From Brugia malayi (lineage: Eukaryota > Nematoda > Chromadorea > Rhabditida > Onchocercidae), in NCBI RefSeq assembly GCF_000002995.4, contig NW_025062476.1, forward strand, positions 3,343,001 to 3,407,000: DNA of 64,000 nucleotides, read 5' to 3'. Below are positions 51,091-61,974 of this stretch, one piece after another (within the stretch, counting starts at the first letter, position 1; each line of letters begins with the position of its first letter). The translations under genes were made by a program, and so were the position numbers. Below the pieces are notes generated by a model. That model ran no database searches, was not told the DNA's origin, and was given only the letters and a program-made list of their open reading frames with translations.

Positions 51091-54000
51091 TTATTCAGTT
51101 GTAGCAGCTTTCATAAATGTTGTTAAAGCGGATGATTCCGTTAATTCACCATCTACTAGCATATCTGTTTCTTCATGCAAAGCTGTAATATTAGCATTAG
51201 CCATTATAAATTTAAAATTATTTTATCTCATCACTTTCAAAAAGAAGAGATTTTACTACTTTTTTTTCCTATTAATTTTCTTACTAAAATTCAAACCAAC
51301 GGGAAAAATTATAACAAATATGCGATTAGTAAAACGAAAATTCATTTAGCGTTGGTTATGATTAAGCTGGCATATATAAACTGATAAAAGAAAAAGGTTT
51401 ATAATTTTCAAAATCATTTTGCATCTTATGTAAAATTATTGATAAAAAATCTCTTTTATCTATTTTTATTATCAAATCTTTATATTATAATACATATAGG
51501 GCAACGAAAATGATAATTAATAATAATAATAATGGTGATGATAATAATAATAGCATACCAACGGTGGTACCGTATTGTTTATGAGATGGTGCATACATAG
51601 CTAATAGTAGAAGCACATAAATATTCCACATACCAAAAGTACCCGTAAAAAAGGCGCTTGATGAATGAATTAATAAACTTTCTGATGGATTATCACTATG
51701 CATTTGTCCTTCCCCATACTAAAGAAAAATGTTTAAAAACAAAAGAAATTAAAAAATACTTAATAATCAATAAATGAAACCTTTCTTATTATATGTGGTA
51801 TTACTAGTAATCAAACTTTCATTAATCTGATATTTATTAGTTTATATACTAGAGTTATATATAATTTGAAAAGAACTTCTGATCTGTTTCTCTCTTTTTT
51901 CATGATGGAAAAATTTGATTATTAATATATTATTGATTGATTAGTATTAAGTATTTATAATAAAAATTAATTTTCTTAACTGAGAAATTGAAAAGATTAA
52001 TTTTTGACTTACAATTATGGTTAATTATTAATTTTTCTTTTTATCATAGTTGTTTGCCTCTAGAAAGGAAATGAAAATGAGAAAAAAAAAACATGAAAGT
52101 ATTTTGTTTACATTTGTTTACAATAATATTATTAGTAATATATACTATAATAACATAAAATATCAGTTTACCTGTTTCATAATATAAGTAATAATTGTTG
52201 ATGCAGCGCATACTAACGTGAAAAACATCAAAAACTTGAAACGATAAATGATTGCTTCAACCTTAAATTAATGAAATAATCCTTTTAATAGATTTAATTA
52301 ATTCAATACCAATAGTTTAAGACATTTGAGATGTGTTAAATGGGAATTATACTAATGCAAAGAATGTCAAAACATTCTTGTAACTAGAATTATTGTTTAT
52401 TTGACTAGAAATACTTTTTGTTTACAAGCTTGCCACACATTAATGTCATTGAAATGTATATGGTTTAATTATTTTAAACTTAAATACTATTGCACATCAA
52501 ATAGCCAAGATTCGTTTCATATTTTGAAAAAACAAAAAATTTAAAGCACAAGTGGTTTCAGCTAACGAAACGATTCACAGATATATTAATTTCTCACCAA
52601 TTTAATAATGAAAAAATTTGACCAAAAAATTGTTCAAATTCAATTCCAATTTTAGTTAGATATTAATTCTGCATCTTGATAATCAAATTAAATTTATCAG
52701 AAATAACTTAGCTTTTATTAACAATCAGATCGATAGACCTCTCTCAATCTCGAACTATTTGTTGATTTTCCGGATTTTTGCAAAAGAAAATTCAAAAGGA
52801 AGACAACAACTTAACTTCTAATTTATGAATATTTTGCAGATGATAAGCGCTTTTCATTGCAATTTTAAAGCTTTTCCATTCATCAAACAATTTGTCTTAT
52901 GTGAATTACAAGAATTATACAAGAAAGTTGTCAAATGTCAGAAGAAAATTCGAAAAACTGTCAAATTGTCACCTTTGCATGTCTAAAATTTGCTTGCAAA
53001 AGTGATAACTTACTTTCAGTCGTCTAATTTCGCTGTTACGATAAAGTTGAGCAGATCGTTTCCTTTTGATTGTTATCCATACATGATATACTTTGTAAGC
53101 AAGGAAACCAAAATAGAGCAATACGCAAAGTGATGCTATGTAAATTGACGTGTACTGAAACGTGTAAATACTTACGACAAGTGATATAATTAGAACAATA
53201 AAATAAGCATCATCAAATAATCTATTATTTGCAAAAAAAAAATATTACTTCAGAAAGCTTACCGCTAGACGTGAACCCAATTTAGAAGACCATATACTGA
53301 AAAATGGATTCAACAGTTGCATACCACGTTCAGCTACGTCATAAATTAGCAAACACGTTGAGCCAATTAAAACAGATGTCAAATTTTGCCAATATGAACT
53401 CTGATATTTACAATTTGAATTTAGATTAAAATTGAAAATTTTTTATTGGCTAATGATCGTTCTTGCAAGTCAATTCTAACTTTTTGCTAATCTTATTAAT
53501 TGAGAGGTCAAAAAAGAAAAAGATTTTGTTGATTTCACTGACGAATGTAAATTAGATTGGGAGATAGTGAAATAATAATATCCTATAAATGAATGAACTT
53601 TTAGCGCTTCACGTCTATTTTGCAGAGATTATAAGGACCATAGTAAAATGATAATGAACACAAATGATAATATTCATTTGCTTATAAATAAAATTAAAAA
53701 AAATTTTACTAACTTTAACTTACCAAATTATTTCTAGATGTATCATCGATAAGATGTTCACCAGTAAAAATAAGCCAAAAGCTAAATAATATAGCATAGA
53801 ATAGGCCCTGCCTAATATCACCAATAAGAAGCATAAATGGTGCTCGAAACCATAATGATATCCATTCTAATGGAACTGAAAATATCTAAATTCTAATTGG
53901 AAACGAAAAAAAGTTGAAAACAAAGTTTGTAGTATGAATAATTGTGATTTCTCAAAAAACTTTCATAGTTTCAAGTGTTGACAACGAGTAATTCTTGATG

Positions 54001-56605
54001 ACCTTAGCCTTATGATATTCTGACCTCTTTAATTTTGTCAGAATGTTTACATTAATAGAAAACATACAATCAAGAATTGCCAAGCTAATTCCCAAAGCCA
54101 TAATAGCTTTTTCTAGCAAATAAGAATTTCGATTTAGCGCCACAACACGTTTCCAATACCAAATAACAGCAATAGTAACCAGAGGGGAAACCATTGTTTT
54201 CATAAATAGCCAAATAGCCGTAAATCCGCCATTTTGATGAATAGCCTTTAAGCGATAAACTAATATTCCTAATTTTCTTTTAATTGTACAATAAATTAAT
54301 TTTAATTATATAACAAATTATCTAAATTAGGGTCAAAGGGTCAAAAGATTATGTAGAAATTTTTTGAAGTATTTCTATAATAAAAGGAATAATTGAAATA
54401 TTCAATTTTACTAACGATCACTCGCAAATCATTGATTCTTCCAATGGCACAATTTGGTGCTTTTGGATTTGTTTGGCAAAGAGTTTGATTAACTGGTAAA
54501 CGAATATTGATCAAATAAAATGGATATGGATTAGAGCCAAGTTCGAATAAATCCAAAGATGCACAATTGTAAAGATGACCTTCAAGTTTCTGCAATTTAA
54601 TCAATTAAATGATTTGTCGATCTGTAATAGCTAATAAGTATTACATAATAAATAAACAGTAGGTATTACAAAATAAGCAAATAACTTGTTGGACAAATAA
54701 GTACTAAATTAGTAAGCATATACTTGAACTCAAATATTAAGTATTAAGAGTACATAATATATCATAATATAAAATGATCAATTGTTACAATAATTTCTCG
54801 AACTTTTTAACTGTGTAGCAAAATTTTATAGTAACGTTTTTTTGAATTTTTATTTCTGAAAAGAAATATTGGCAAATTAAACGATGAAATTTTACATTAT
54901 CAGGTATACTGCATTCAAGCATTCTGGTTGTATTCGTGGCGATAAGTTCATGCCATTGATCTGGTGGATCGATACGCGTTTTATAGCCAAGTCTAACTTC
55001 AAGTTGCAATATTGCACTTGTGGCTAAAAGAAGTTTACAAATCAATTCATGCTAAAAAAAAATATATAATTTTTAGCTACTTTAAATTAAATTTAATCCA
55101 TATAAATATGCATAACACATCACAAATGATACCGGGTTGATTTGATGATAAGAAATGATAAGCATTGTTAAATGAAAAACAATAGAGGCGAAAAGTATTC
55201 AAACAAATTATATCAAGAAAATCCTTTAAGCTTGTCCTATCTTTGAAATCAAGTACTTAGCTTATGATTATAAACCAAAAAAAAAAATTATCTGATAAAG
55301 AAAGTTAACACTGAAATTTCAAAATTTTCAATGTAACTTGTGATGTGAGCTGCACAGATAAAAGATCAAATATTGAGAAAAGGAGCTAGTTTTGAATTAA
55401 TCATCAAGTTTGAGCTAATTAATTATTAATCAGTTTTTCATTTTGATTACAGATGGCAGTGATGAATGAATGATGGCAGTGATAAATGTGGCAGAAAAGA
55501 AAAGATAAATGGAATGCTTTGATGAGAAACAGAAAGAAATAAAAGAAAACCGAATTAAATTGAGGAAATGAATAAATATGAGCGTAAGAAATATAATTTT
55601 TAGAACCAAAAAAAGCAAAAAAAAAAAAAAAAGAAATGATATAAAATTGTTACCGAATGTAAATTTTGGATCATATTCAATGTCCACTTCAAGTAAACCA
55701 AGCAAAAATTGAAACCAAGCCGAATATTCCAAGCTAATACCATCACGTTGATGTGGCATTTGCGCCACAAATACGATATCGCGCATATCATGATACTGTG
55801 GTACGTAATAGTCCAAATCATGGATTGGATCACAATTCTAAATTTGAAAAAAGAAAAATTACAATGATATGAATTTTTGAATTTCTTTTTCCAGCATTTT
55901 CAAGCATTTAGTAATAAGAGAAGAAGACGGTGAATTTGGGAAATTTTCTAATTCAATATCAATTTCTCATTGTATATGGAAACTTTGAAATTATCTGAGA
56001 ATTTTCATTAATCTTTCATTGCTAGAAACAAACAAATGAAATTTTCTAAAAACTAAAAATTTATGTCTAAATAAATAAATGAAGCTGAAATTTATGTCTA
56101 AACTAACCGATGGTCTTAGATAAAACCATCTATCTGGATTTCTTCCTCCTTCAATATCCTTACATTTTACCATGATGAATTCCATTGAACTAGATGGTTG
56201 TGGAGCTAAAAAATTTCACAGTTAAAAAATGACAATTAAAATATGATAATATATAATTTTAATAATCATTTTATTATTTCCTTTTTAAAACATCATGTTA
56301 TATCATGCATTTCAAGGCAGTTATATTCATAAGAATGGATGTAATATTCAAATAAAAGATAAGAATAGAAATATTCATTGTATTATTGTAATAATCGTTG
56401 ATTGATAAGATAATTAATAAAAGTGTAAAGTTTAAAACAAGACAAATTTGAAAATTTTCAACTTTGTAATACATCTCGGAGAAAAAAAAAAAAACATACA
56501 GCATAAAGCGCCCAAGATAAAAAATATGATAAGCGCGGCGAACAATGATAGCAAAATATAGCATAATTTACGATTACTCAGATTTTCGATCACTGCTCCG
56601 GTCAT
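51091..56605 (-). CDS. mig-14: Wntless / MIG-14, Wnt cargo receptor
   Basis: 546-residue Wntless protein (human WLS 541), the multispan receptor that carries lipidated Wnt from ER/Golgi to the surface and recycles via endosomes and retromer. Exons (minus): 56605-56500, 56205-56108, 55837-55654, 55023-54896, 54589-54416, 54245-54068, 53875-53724, 53400-53263, 53154-53014, 52261-52172, 51718-51559, 51182-51091; all phases join. The first membrane segment is near residues 13-35. A luminal Wnt-binding domain follows to about 230, with landmarks [19 protein letters not shown] and [10 protein letters not shown]. The multispan core has [28 protein letters not shown]-like IYRFKFLM, and the signature [13 protein letters not shown]...YAPSHKQYG. 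The start is the ATG at 56605, matching the family start [10 protein letters not shown]; an upstream in-frame TTG is not used. The human YEGL endocytosis motif is replaced by VEAI (434-437), and the C-terminal tail is unrelated to the vertebrate one. Confidence 0.96.
51515..51552. repeat. (AAT)n-rich microsatellite
   Basis: Imperfect AAT/GAT trinucleotide run lying in the last intron of the Wntless gene, directly downstream of the donor of its penultimate exon. Confidence 0.75.
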
Positions 56606-56633
56606 TTCTGTCAAAGTTTACTGAAATTTAATT
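56606..56633 (-). promoter_or_regulatory. Probable SL trans-splice acceptor, Wntless
   Basis: The minus strand reads a T/A-rich run then AAATTTCAG ending at 56621, 15 bases before the ATG at 56605. This is a strong nematode acceptor with no matching upstream donor exon seen. Confidence 0.55.
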
Positions 56634-56984
56634 TTTTTTAGAATATGCATATATATGATAGCAGTGATAAATTTAAAAACTATTTCATATTTGATGGGTT
56701 AACTTTATCAGAGTTCCTGCAAGAATTACAATATAATCTGTTACGAAATGACGTGATACGTGAAATGACGTTTTCAGCGCATAAAGTAAATTTTCGCTCA
56801 TTCATCTTATGATAGAATTCAACAATTAAACATTTTTTACAGTTATCAAATTTTTTCAACTTTTATTTCTACGTAAAATTTTTGCTAGTTCATTTTGACG
56901 TTTTTTTTTTTTTTTTTTACCGGAAACTTTCATTCCTTTGCAATAAACATTCAAAAAATCGATCATAGAATTGCTTCATTCTTT

Positions 56985-57000
56985 TCTCTCTCTCTCTCTC
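56985..57000. repeat. (TC)n dinucleotide repeat
   Basis: Eight TC units about 380 bases upstream of the Wntless start. On the gene's strand this is a GA run, which can act as a promoter-proximal element. Confidence 0.85.
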
Positions 57001-58812
57001 TTTTACTCGTCTTACCTCCAAGTGATTAATTAATTAATTAGTTTAATAGCACAATGCTCAAAAGTCACATTTGAATTTTGTTCAATTTTTTTTAAAAAAA
57101 AAAAAAAAAAAGGACAAAAGTATAAAATATGATGAAATTTCAAAATAAATGTGAAATAAATTCGTATTGAAGGAAATTATCTACGAAAAGAAATAACTAG
57201 TAATAAAGTTCGATTGAGCAGGTAAATACAGGTAGATAAGAGAGGAAGAGAGGACGTAAAAAAGGGGAGGTAATAAGGTGCCATAAAACCTTTTACCTTT
57301 AAATTACTCCTTCTCATCTGTATGCATGGTTCCAAAAAACCAGATGATGTACAACCAACTATTATCACCGTATGGTACAAATAATTCACATTTTTCTCTT
57401 TTTTTTTTTGATTTCATTTTATTAAGCAATTTAATGAAGGAAAAAAAAAAAATAAGCAATTATATAATTATTAATTGTTAAATTTATCATTTCATCAAAA
57501 AAATAAAAAAAATTCTTATAATTTTTGAGCTAAAAAGATTTTTACCATGTAAACTTTTTAAATATTAATAATGAATTTTTGTAAAAAAATTTTTTTTTTT
57601 TTTTGTGAAAAATTTTTCCGGATACGGAATAATTCTCTTTTACATCTATTCTCATACACTGATATAGAAAAGAAAAACTTTTCATCTATGTTTGTAATAA
57701 ATAAATATATCAAAAGATTTCTTCCGTTTTTATTAGTATCATAAATTATATATCAATAAAAGATAAATGGGTGTTATCGATTGAAATTCGTCTTTTCGTC
57801 AAAATAAATAATTATTAAAATATTTGATAAAAAAAGGAAGAGGACAAAAAGAGCAGTGAAATATACAAATGCGCCATTGTCAATCATGTGACATCCTTTG
57901 GGGAAAAAAGTAAAGTTGGAATAATCTGATTCATTCGTTTATTTGCTTTCTGCTTGAACAACAATAATGATGATAATATTATCTCGGGAGTAAATCCCGA
58001 AGGAAAACTTAAGTCTGTCAGAAAGCAATAAATTTTTCCAATCTTTTTCGTGCTTTTTTTTTTGTCCTTTTTAAATTAAGATATATTTTTGGCTTGTTGC
58101 TTAGTTATCAAATTTATCATTTCATCAAAAAAAAAAAAAAGAATCTTTATGATTTCTAGGCTAAGAGATGATAGAAAAAGGAAAGCAGTGAAATTAAAAT
58201 TTGTAAATAATTTACTTATTATTAGCATTTATAACAATAATAGTAAATAGTATAAAAATTCAGAAGTTTCACTTTTTCTTTTTGTTTTTTTTTTGAGAAA
58301 AATCTATTTAAATTGATTACAAATTATTGTAATTTAAAAGCATTTCTTAAAATCGTTTTATTTTCTTTTTGTACATGGCGAAGAAGGATAATTAAACTTC
58401 AGTAATTGAAATTAAAAACTCAAATTAATTACTTGTAAGAATATAATTTGTGAACCAAAACAATTCACCGAGAACCGGAAATTCTGAGGAAAATCCGGAA
58501 AAGCGTTACTTTGTTTTATCTCTGCCATTTAATTGCAATGGCTTAAATTCATATGTTCGAATGTTTTTTATGATTTTGTCATCTGTGTAAATTATTTCTA
58601 AAATAAATTTATAGGCCTTTATCAATTCCTTTGAAAAAAAAAAAAAAAAAAGAGAAAAAAAACCTAATATTATTCCAAATTCTTTAATAATTTAAAAAAA
58701 AAAAACTAAGGGATAAATTTCATGCAGATTTTTTGATGCTTATTTTTTCAAAAATAAAATTCTCATTTATCTAGATTGAACAAAATTTTATAGTTGAATT
58801 GCTTCCTGAAAT

Positions 58813-58850
<38 letters not shown>

Positions 58851-59337
58851 GTTTCCATAAATGAAAAAAGAAAGAAATGAAAAAAAAAAAAAAAAAAAGG
58901 AAAGATCGTTGTTTGCTGAAATGATTTATTTCTTTCGATTAAAAAAAGAAAAAATAATGGAATTTTTCTGATAACTTCAATTTACAATAAATTTTATTGC
59001 GAAAATTTTATAAAACAGAAGGAAAAAAAATTTTTTTTTTTCTTGAAAATAAAAGCAAGCAATTTGATTAATTGCAGATCAAAAAAAAAATAATAATAAT
59101 TATAGATTAAGCAATAAGAGAAAACAAAAAAAGATTATATATTTTAATGCCAGGTGATCACATGTGTTTCGATTAGGAAAAAGTTAAATTTATTGAAATA
59201 AACTTATAAAAAAAACTTAAACTTATAAAAAAAAAAAAGTTAAACTTAATTAGAAATGTTAAGCGTTAAAATTTATTCAATCACTTAAAAATTTTGAATT
59301 CAAACTTTGGCATAAATATTCTGTGTTGCAGTTAATC

Positions 59338-59358
59338 AGAGAGAGAGAGAGAGAGAGA
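59338..59358. repeat. (AG)n dinucleotide repeat
   Basis: About ten tandem AG units in the gene-free flank. Confidence 0.9.
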
Positions 59359-60404
59359 TCTCATTAATAACACAAATTTCATCAATGAATAATGAATAGG
59401 AAATTTGCAAATTAATGGGAAATTTAGATGAATAGGAAATTTTCAGATTCTAAAGTATTTAAAATTTATAGAACAATATTAAGGTGATTGAATTTTGAAA
59501 ATCTAGCTAATTTTCAAATTAATTTTTTTATGCAGCTAAACTTTGATAGCATTCATCATGAATTGTAGTGATCAAATGTCAAACATCGATCAACTCGTTG
59601 TTAATTCCGAATAATGATAGATTAATTCCGGATAATGATGGATAGTTCAATTGGTAACAGCTGCCACACAATATTTGCAAATATAACAATCAAAAAGCAT
59701 TCACTTTCAGGCACGAAAGAGTAATGAATAGAAGAGAAATAAGAAAAGTTGAAAATGGTTTTGCTGGACAAATAAATAAATAAATAAATGACATAGATAA
59801 ATGGAATATGAATGATATCATAAAAATGGAAATGGAAATGAAATGGGATGAGATGTATTAAGTTTAACATGAACAGATATGAGAGGATGAGAAGAAAGAT
59901 GAAGGAAGACTATATTTTATGCCTAGTCTAATCTACTTAATCAACCACAACCACAGGCGCAATTATTCACTACAGTCCGCCAATATGAAGCACATTTTGA
60001 CTGATTAAAACTAATCTTCTTATTATAATTGTTATTGCTATTGCTTACTAGTAGTAATCGGTTTAAAGTTCGAAGTAGTTTAACTTTTAAATGATAGCAG
60101 TAATAAGCGCAAAAAGTAAGCAATTACCATTAACTATTAAAAATGCTACCATTGTCACTAAGAAATATTGCTGCTATTTTATGACTCATAATATTTAATA
60201 ACAATACAAAAAATAACCGTAATAACAATCATTTAATTACAAAAAATAACCGGATTAACCGAATCCGTATTCCAAAAATTACAAAGTTGTAGAAACGATA
60301 AAAACATGAAGTAATTTTCTTCCTGTCCTATTTCATTAGATTACCTATGCATAATGAGAAATGAACACGGATAGTTTTAATTCAAGGAAGTCACTGAGTA
60401 AGAC

Positions 60405-60463
60405 TGGCGCGAATAGTTGAATCTTTGACCTTTCGATACAATATCAATGACCTTTCCTTGACC
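60405..60463. promoter_or_regulatory. Cluster of E2F-like and nuclear-receptor-like sites
   Basis: TGGCGCGAA (60405-60413, E2F-like) is followed by two identical TGACCTTTC copies at 60426 and 60448 and a TTGACC at 60458. TGACCT is the reverse complement of the nuclear-receptor half-site AGGTCA. The two exact copies are 22 bases apart, about two helical turns, in the same orientation. It lies about 3.8 kb upstream of Wntless. A regulatory role is inferred only from motif content. Confidence 0.3.
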
Positions 60464-60737
60464 ATTGTCTCTGTTTTTGTGTACTATAAAGGAAATTCGA
60501 AAAGTTTGTTTTCATTCTTTTAAGCTAAAAGTATCGATTGTTAAATTGTAAAACGACTTAAGCACTAAAAGCAATCAAAGTTGAAACTAAGCCATTAGAC
60601 TTTTCCAAACTAAAAAAAAAAAAATCTAACTTCATTTAGACAAAAACGCCTAAGTCAAAGATATATATATTTTTTATGAAGTATCTATGAAATAGCATAG
60701 CATTAGTAAGGTACCTTTCCCTTCTTATCATCATATT

Positions 60738-60755
60738 TGGTACCTACAGGTACCA
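60738..60755. repeat. GGTACC inverted repeat
   Basis: TGGTACC and GGTACCA form perfect 7-base arms around a 4-base TACA spacer. Another GGTACC occurs about 30 bases to the left, at 60710. The pattern resembles a dimeric binding site; no known factor is claimed. Confidence 0.6.
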
Positions 60756-61865
60756 TATGTCATTAACACCGCATTTCTTCTTCTCTAATGACAAATTAAC
60801 ATTAATAAAAAGAGTGAGGGAAAGGTTAGCATACAACTAATTCCATTTTAATTTCACTACAAATGCTTTTACCATAAACGATTATTACGAATGGCAAATA
60901 ATTATTATGAATAGCTATTCTTTTGTAAAGATTTGCCCTATTAATTTTATTTAGATTATTTCTCATATAAAATATTACCATTAAAAAATTTTCGTTTTCT
61001 TACAACCAAAGTAATACTTGAACAAATATATGATTTTTCGTGAAAATATATAAAAGGGAGGTAAAAAAGTATATACAATTATATTGATAAATCAAAGAAT
61101 TATGTCTCATTAAAATGTTAAGTAATGATTTGTTAAATTGATAATTAGATAAATAAATGATAATTATATTAAGCTTAAATAAATCTTTTTTTTTTTTTTT
61201 TTTTTATGATACGAAACTTATATGAAAGGCACGGAAATAACCAAACATTAGGTAAATCGATAAATTATCTTATAAATAAGTTAATTAATCATAAATCATA
61301 AATTAATATAAATAATTTAAATACGAAATAAGAAAAGAACACAGTACTAATGGCAATTTTGTTTTTCAATCATTCACTCTAATGAGGAATCACTGATACA
61401 ACGGATCAGATAAACTGTTTATCAGAGATAATTCAGCTGATAAAACTTTGTTCAGTACTTCCCAGAGCATGTTAAAAAAAGTAACAGTAAATATGATAAA
61501 ATGATAAAGTTGTTCAGTAAATAAGTTAATGGATAAGTGATTAGCCAAAAAATTATAATCATTTAACCGATTTTATAAATAAAATATTTGACCAAATATA
61601 AAAGGAATAAAACATAATCTCAAACAATTGAATTAATAAATCAATTATTCATCAAATAAATAATTATTAAAGTTGAAATGTTCATTTTAAATAGACATAA
61701 AAAATATTTGAATAATGAATGGTGACCTTTGTTCGAACTATTTTCATTTTAGGAACAAAAGAAATACAATTTAAGAAAAAAAAAAATAGATGAAAGGATT
61801 AGGATTAATTTGAGCAAATTTAAGCAATTACCCTACAATGATAATAACAGTAATGATAATGGCGG

Positions 61866-61974
61866 TAACGACAACGACAACGACAGTGACAACGACAGCG
61901 ACAGTGACAACGACGACAACGACGACAACGACAAAAATGATGACAACGACAGCGACAACGATGATGACAACGAC
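61866..61974. repeat. GACAAC/GACAGC hexamer minisatellite
   Basis: About 110 bases of 6-base units (GACAAC, GACAGC, GACAGT, with GACGAC variants). It is much richer in G and C than its surroundings and strongly strand-asymmetric in A and C. On the plus strand one frame reads Asn/Asp repeats and the other frames stay open too, as expected from the repeat, so I do not call a gene here. Confidence 0.85.

Noticed and set aside
56603..56614. Upstream in-frame TTG as the Wntless start
   Set aside because: The ATG at 56605 matches the family N-terminus and lies just after a strong leader acceptor; TTG starts are not expected in animals.
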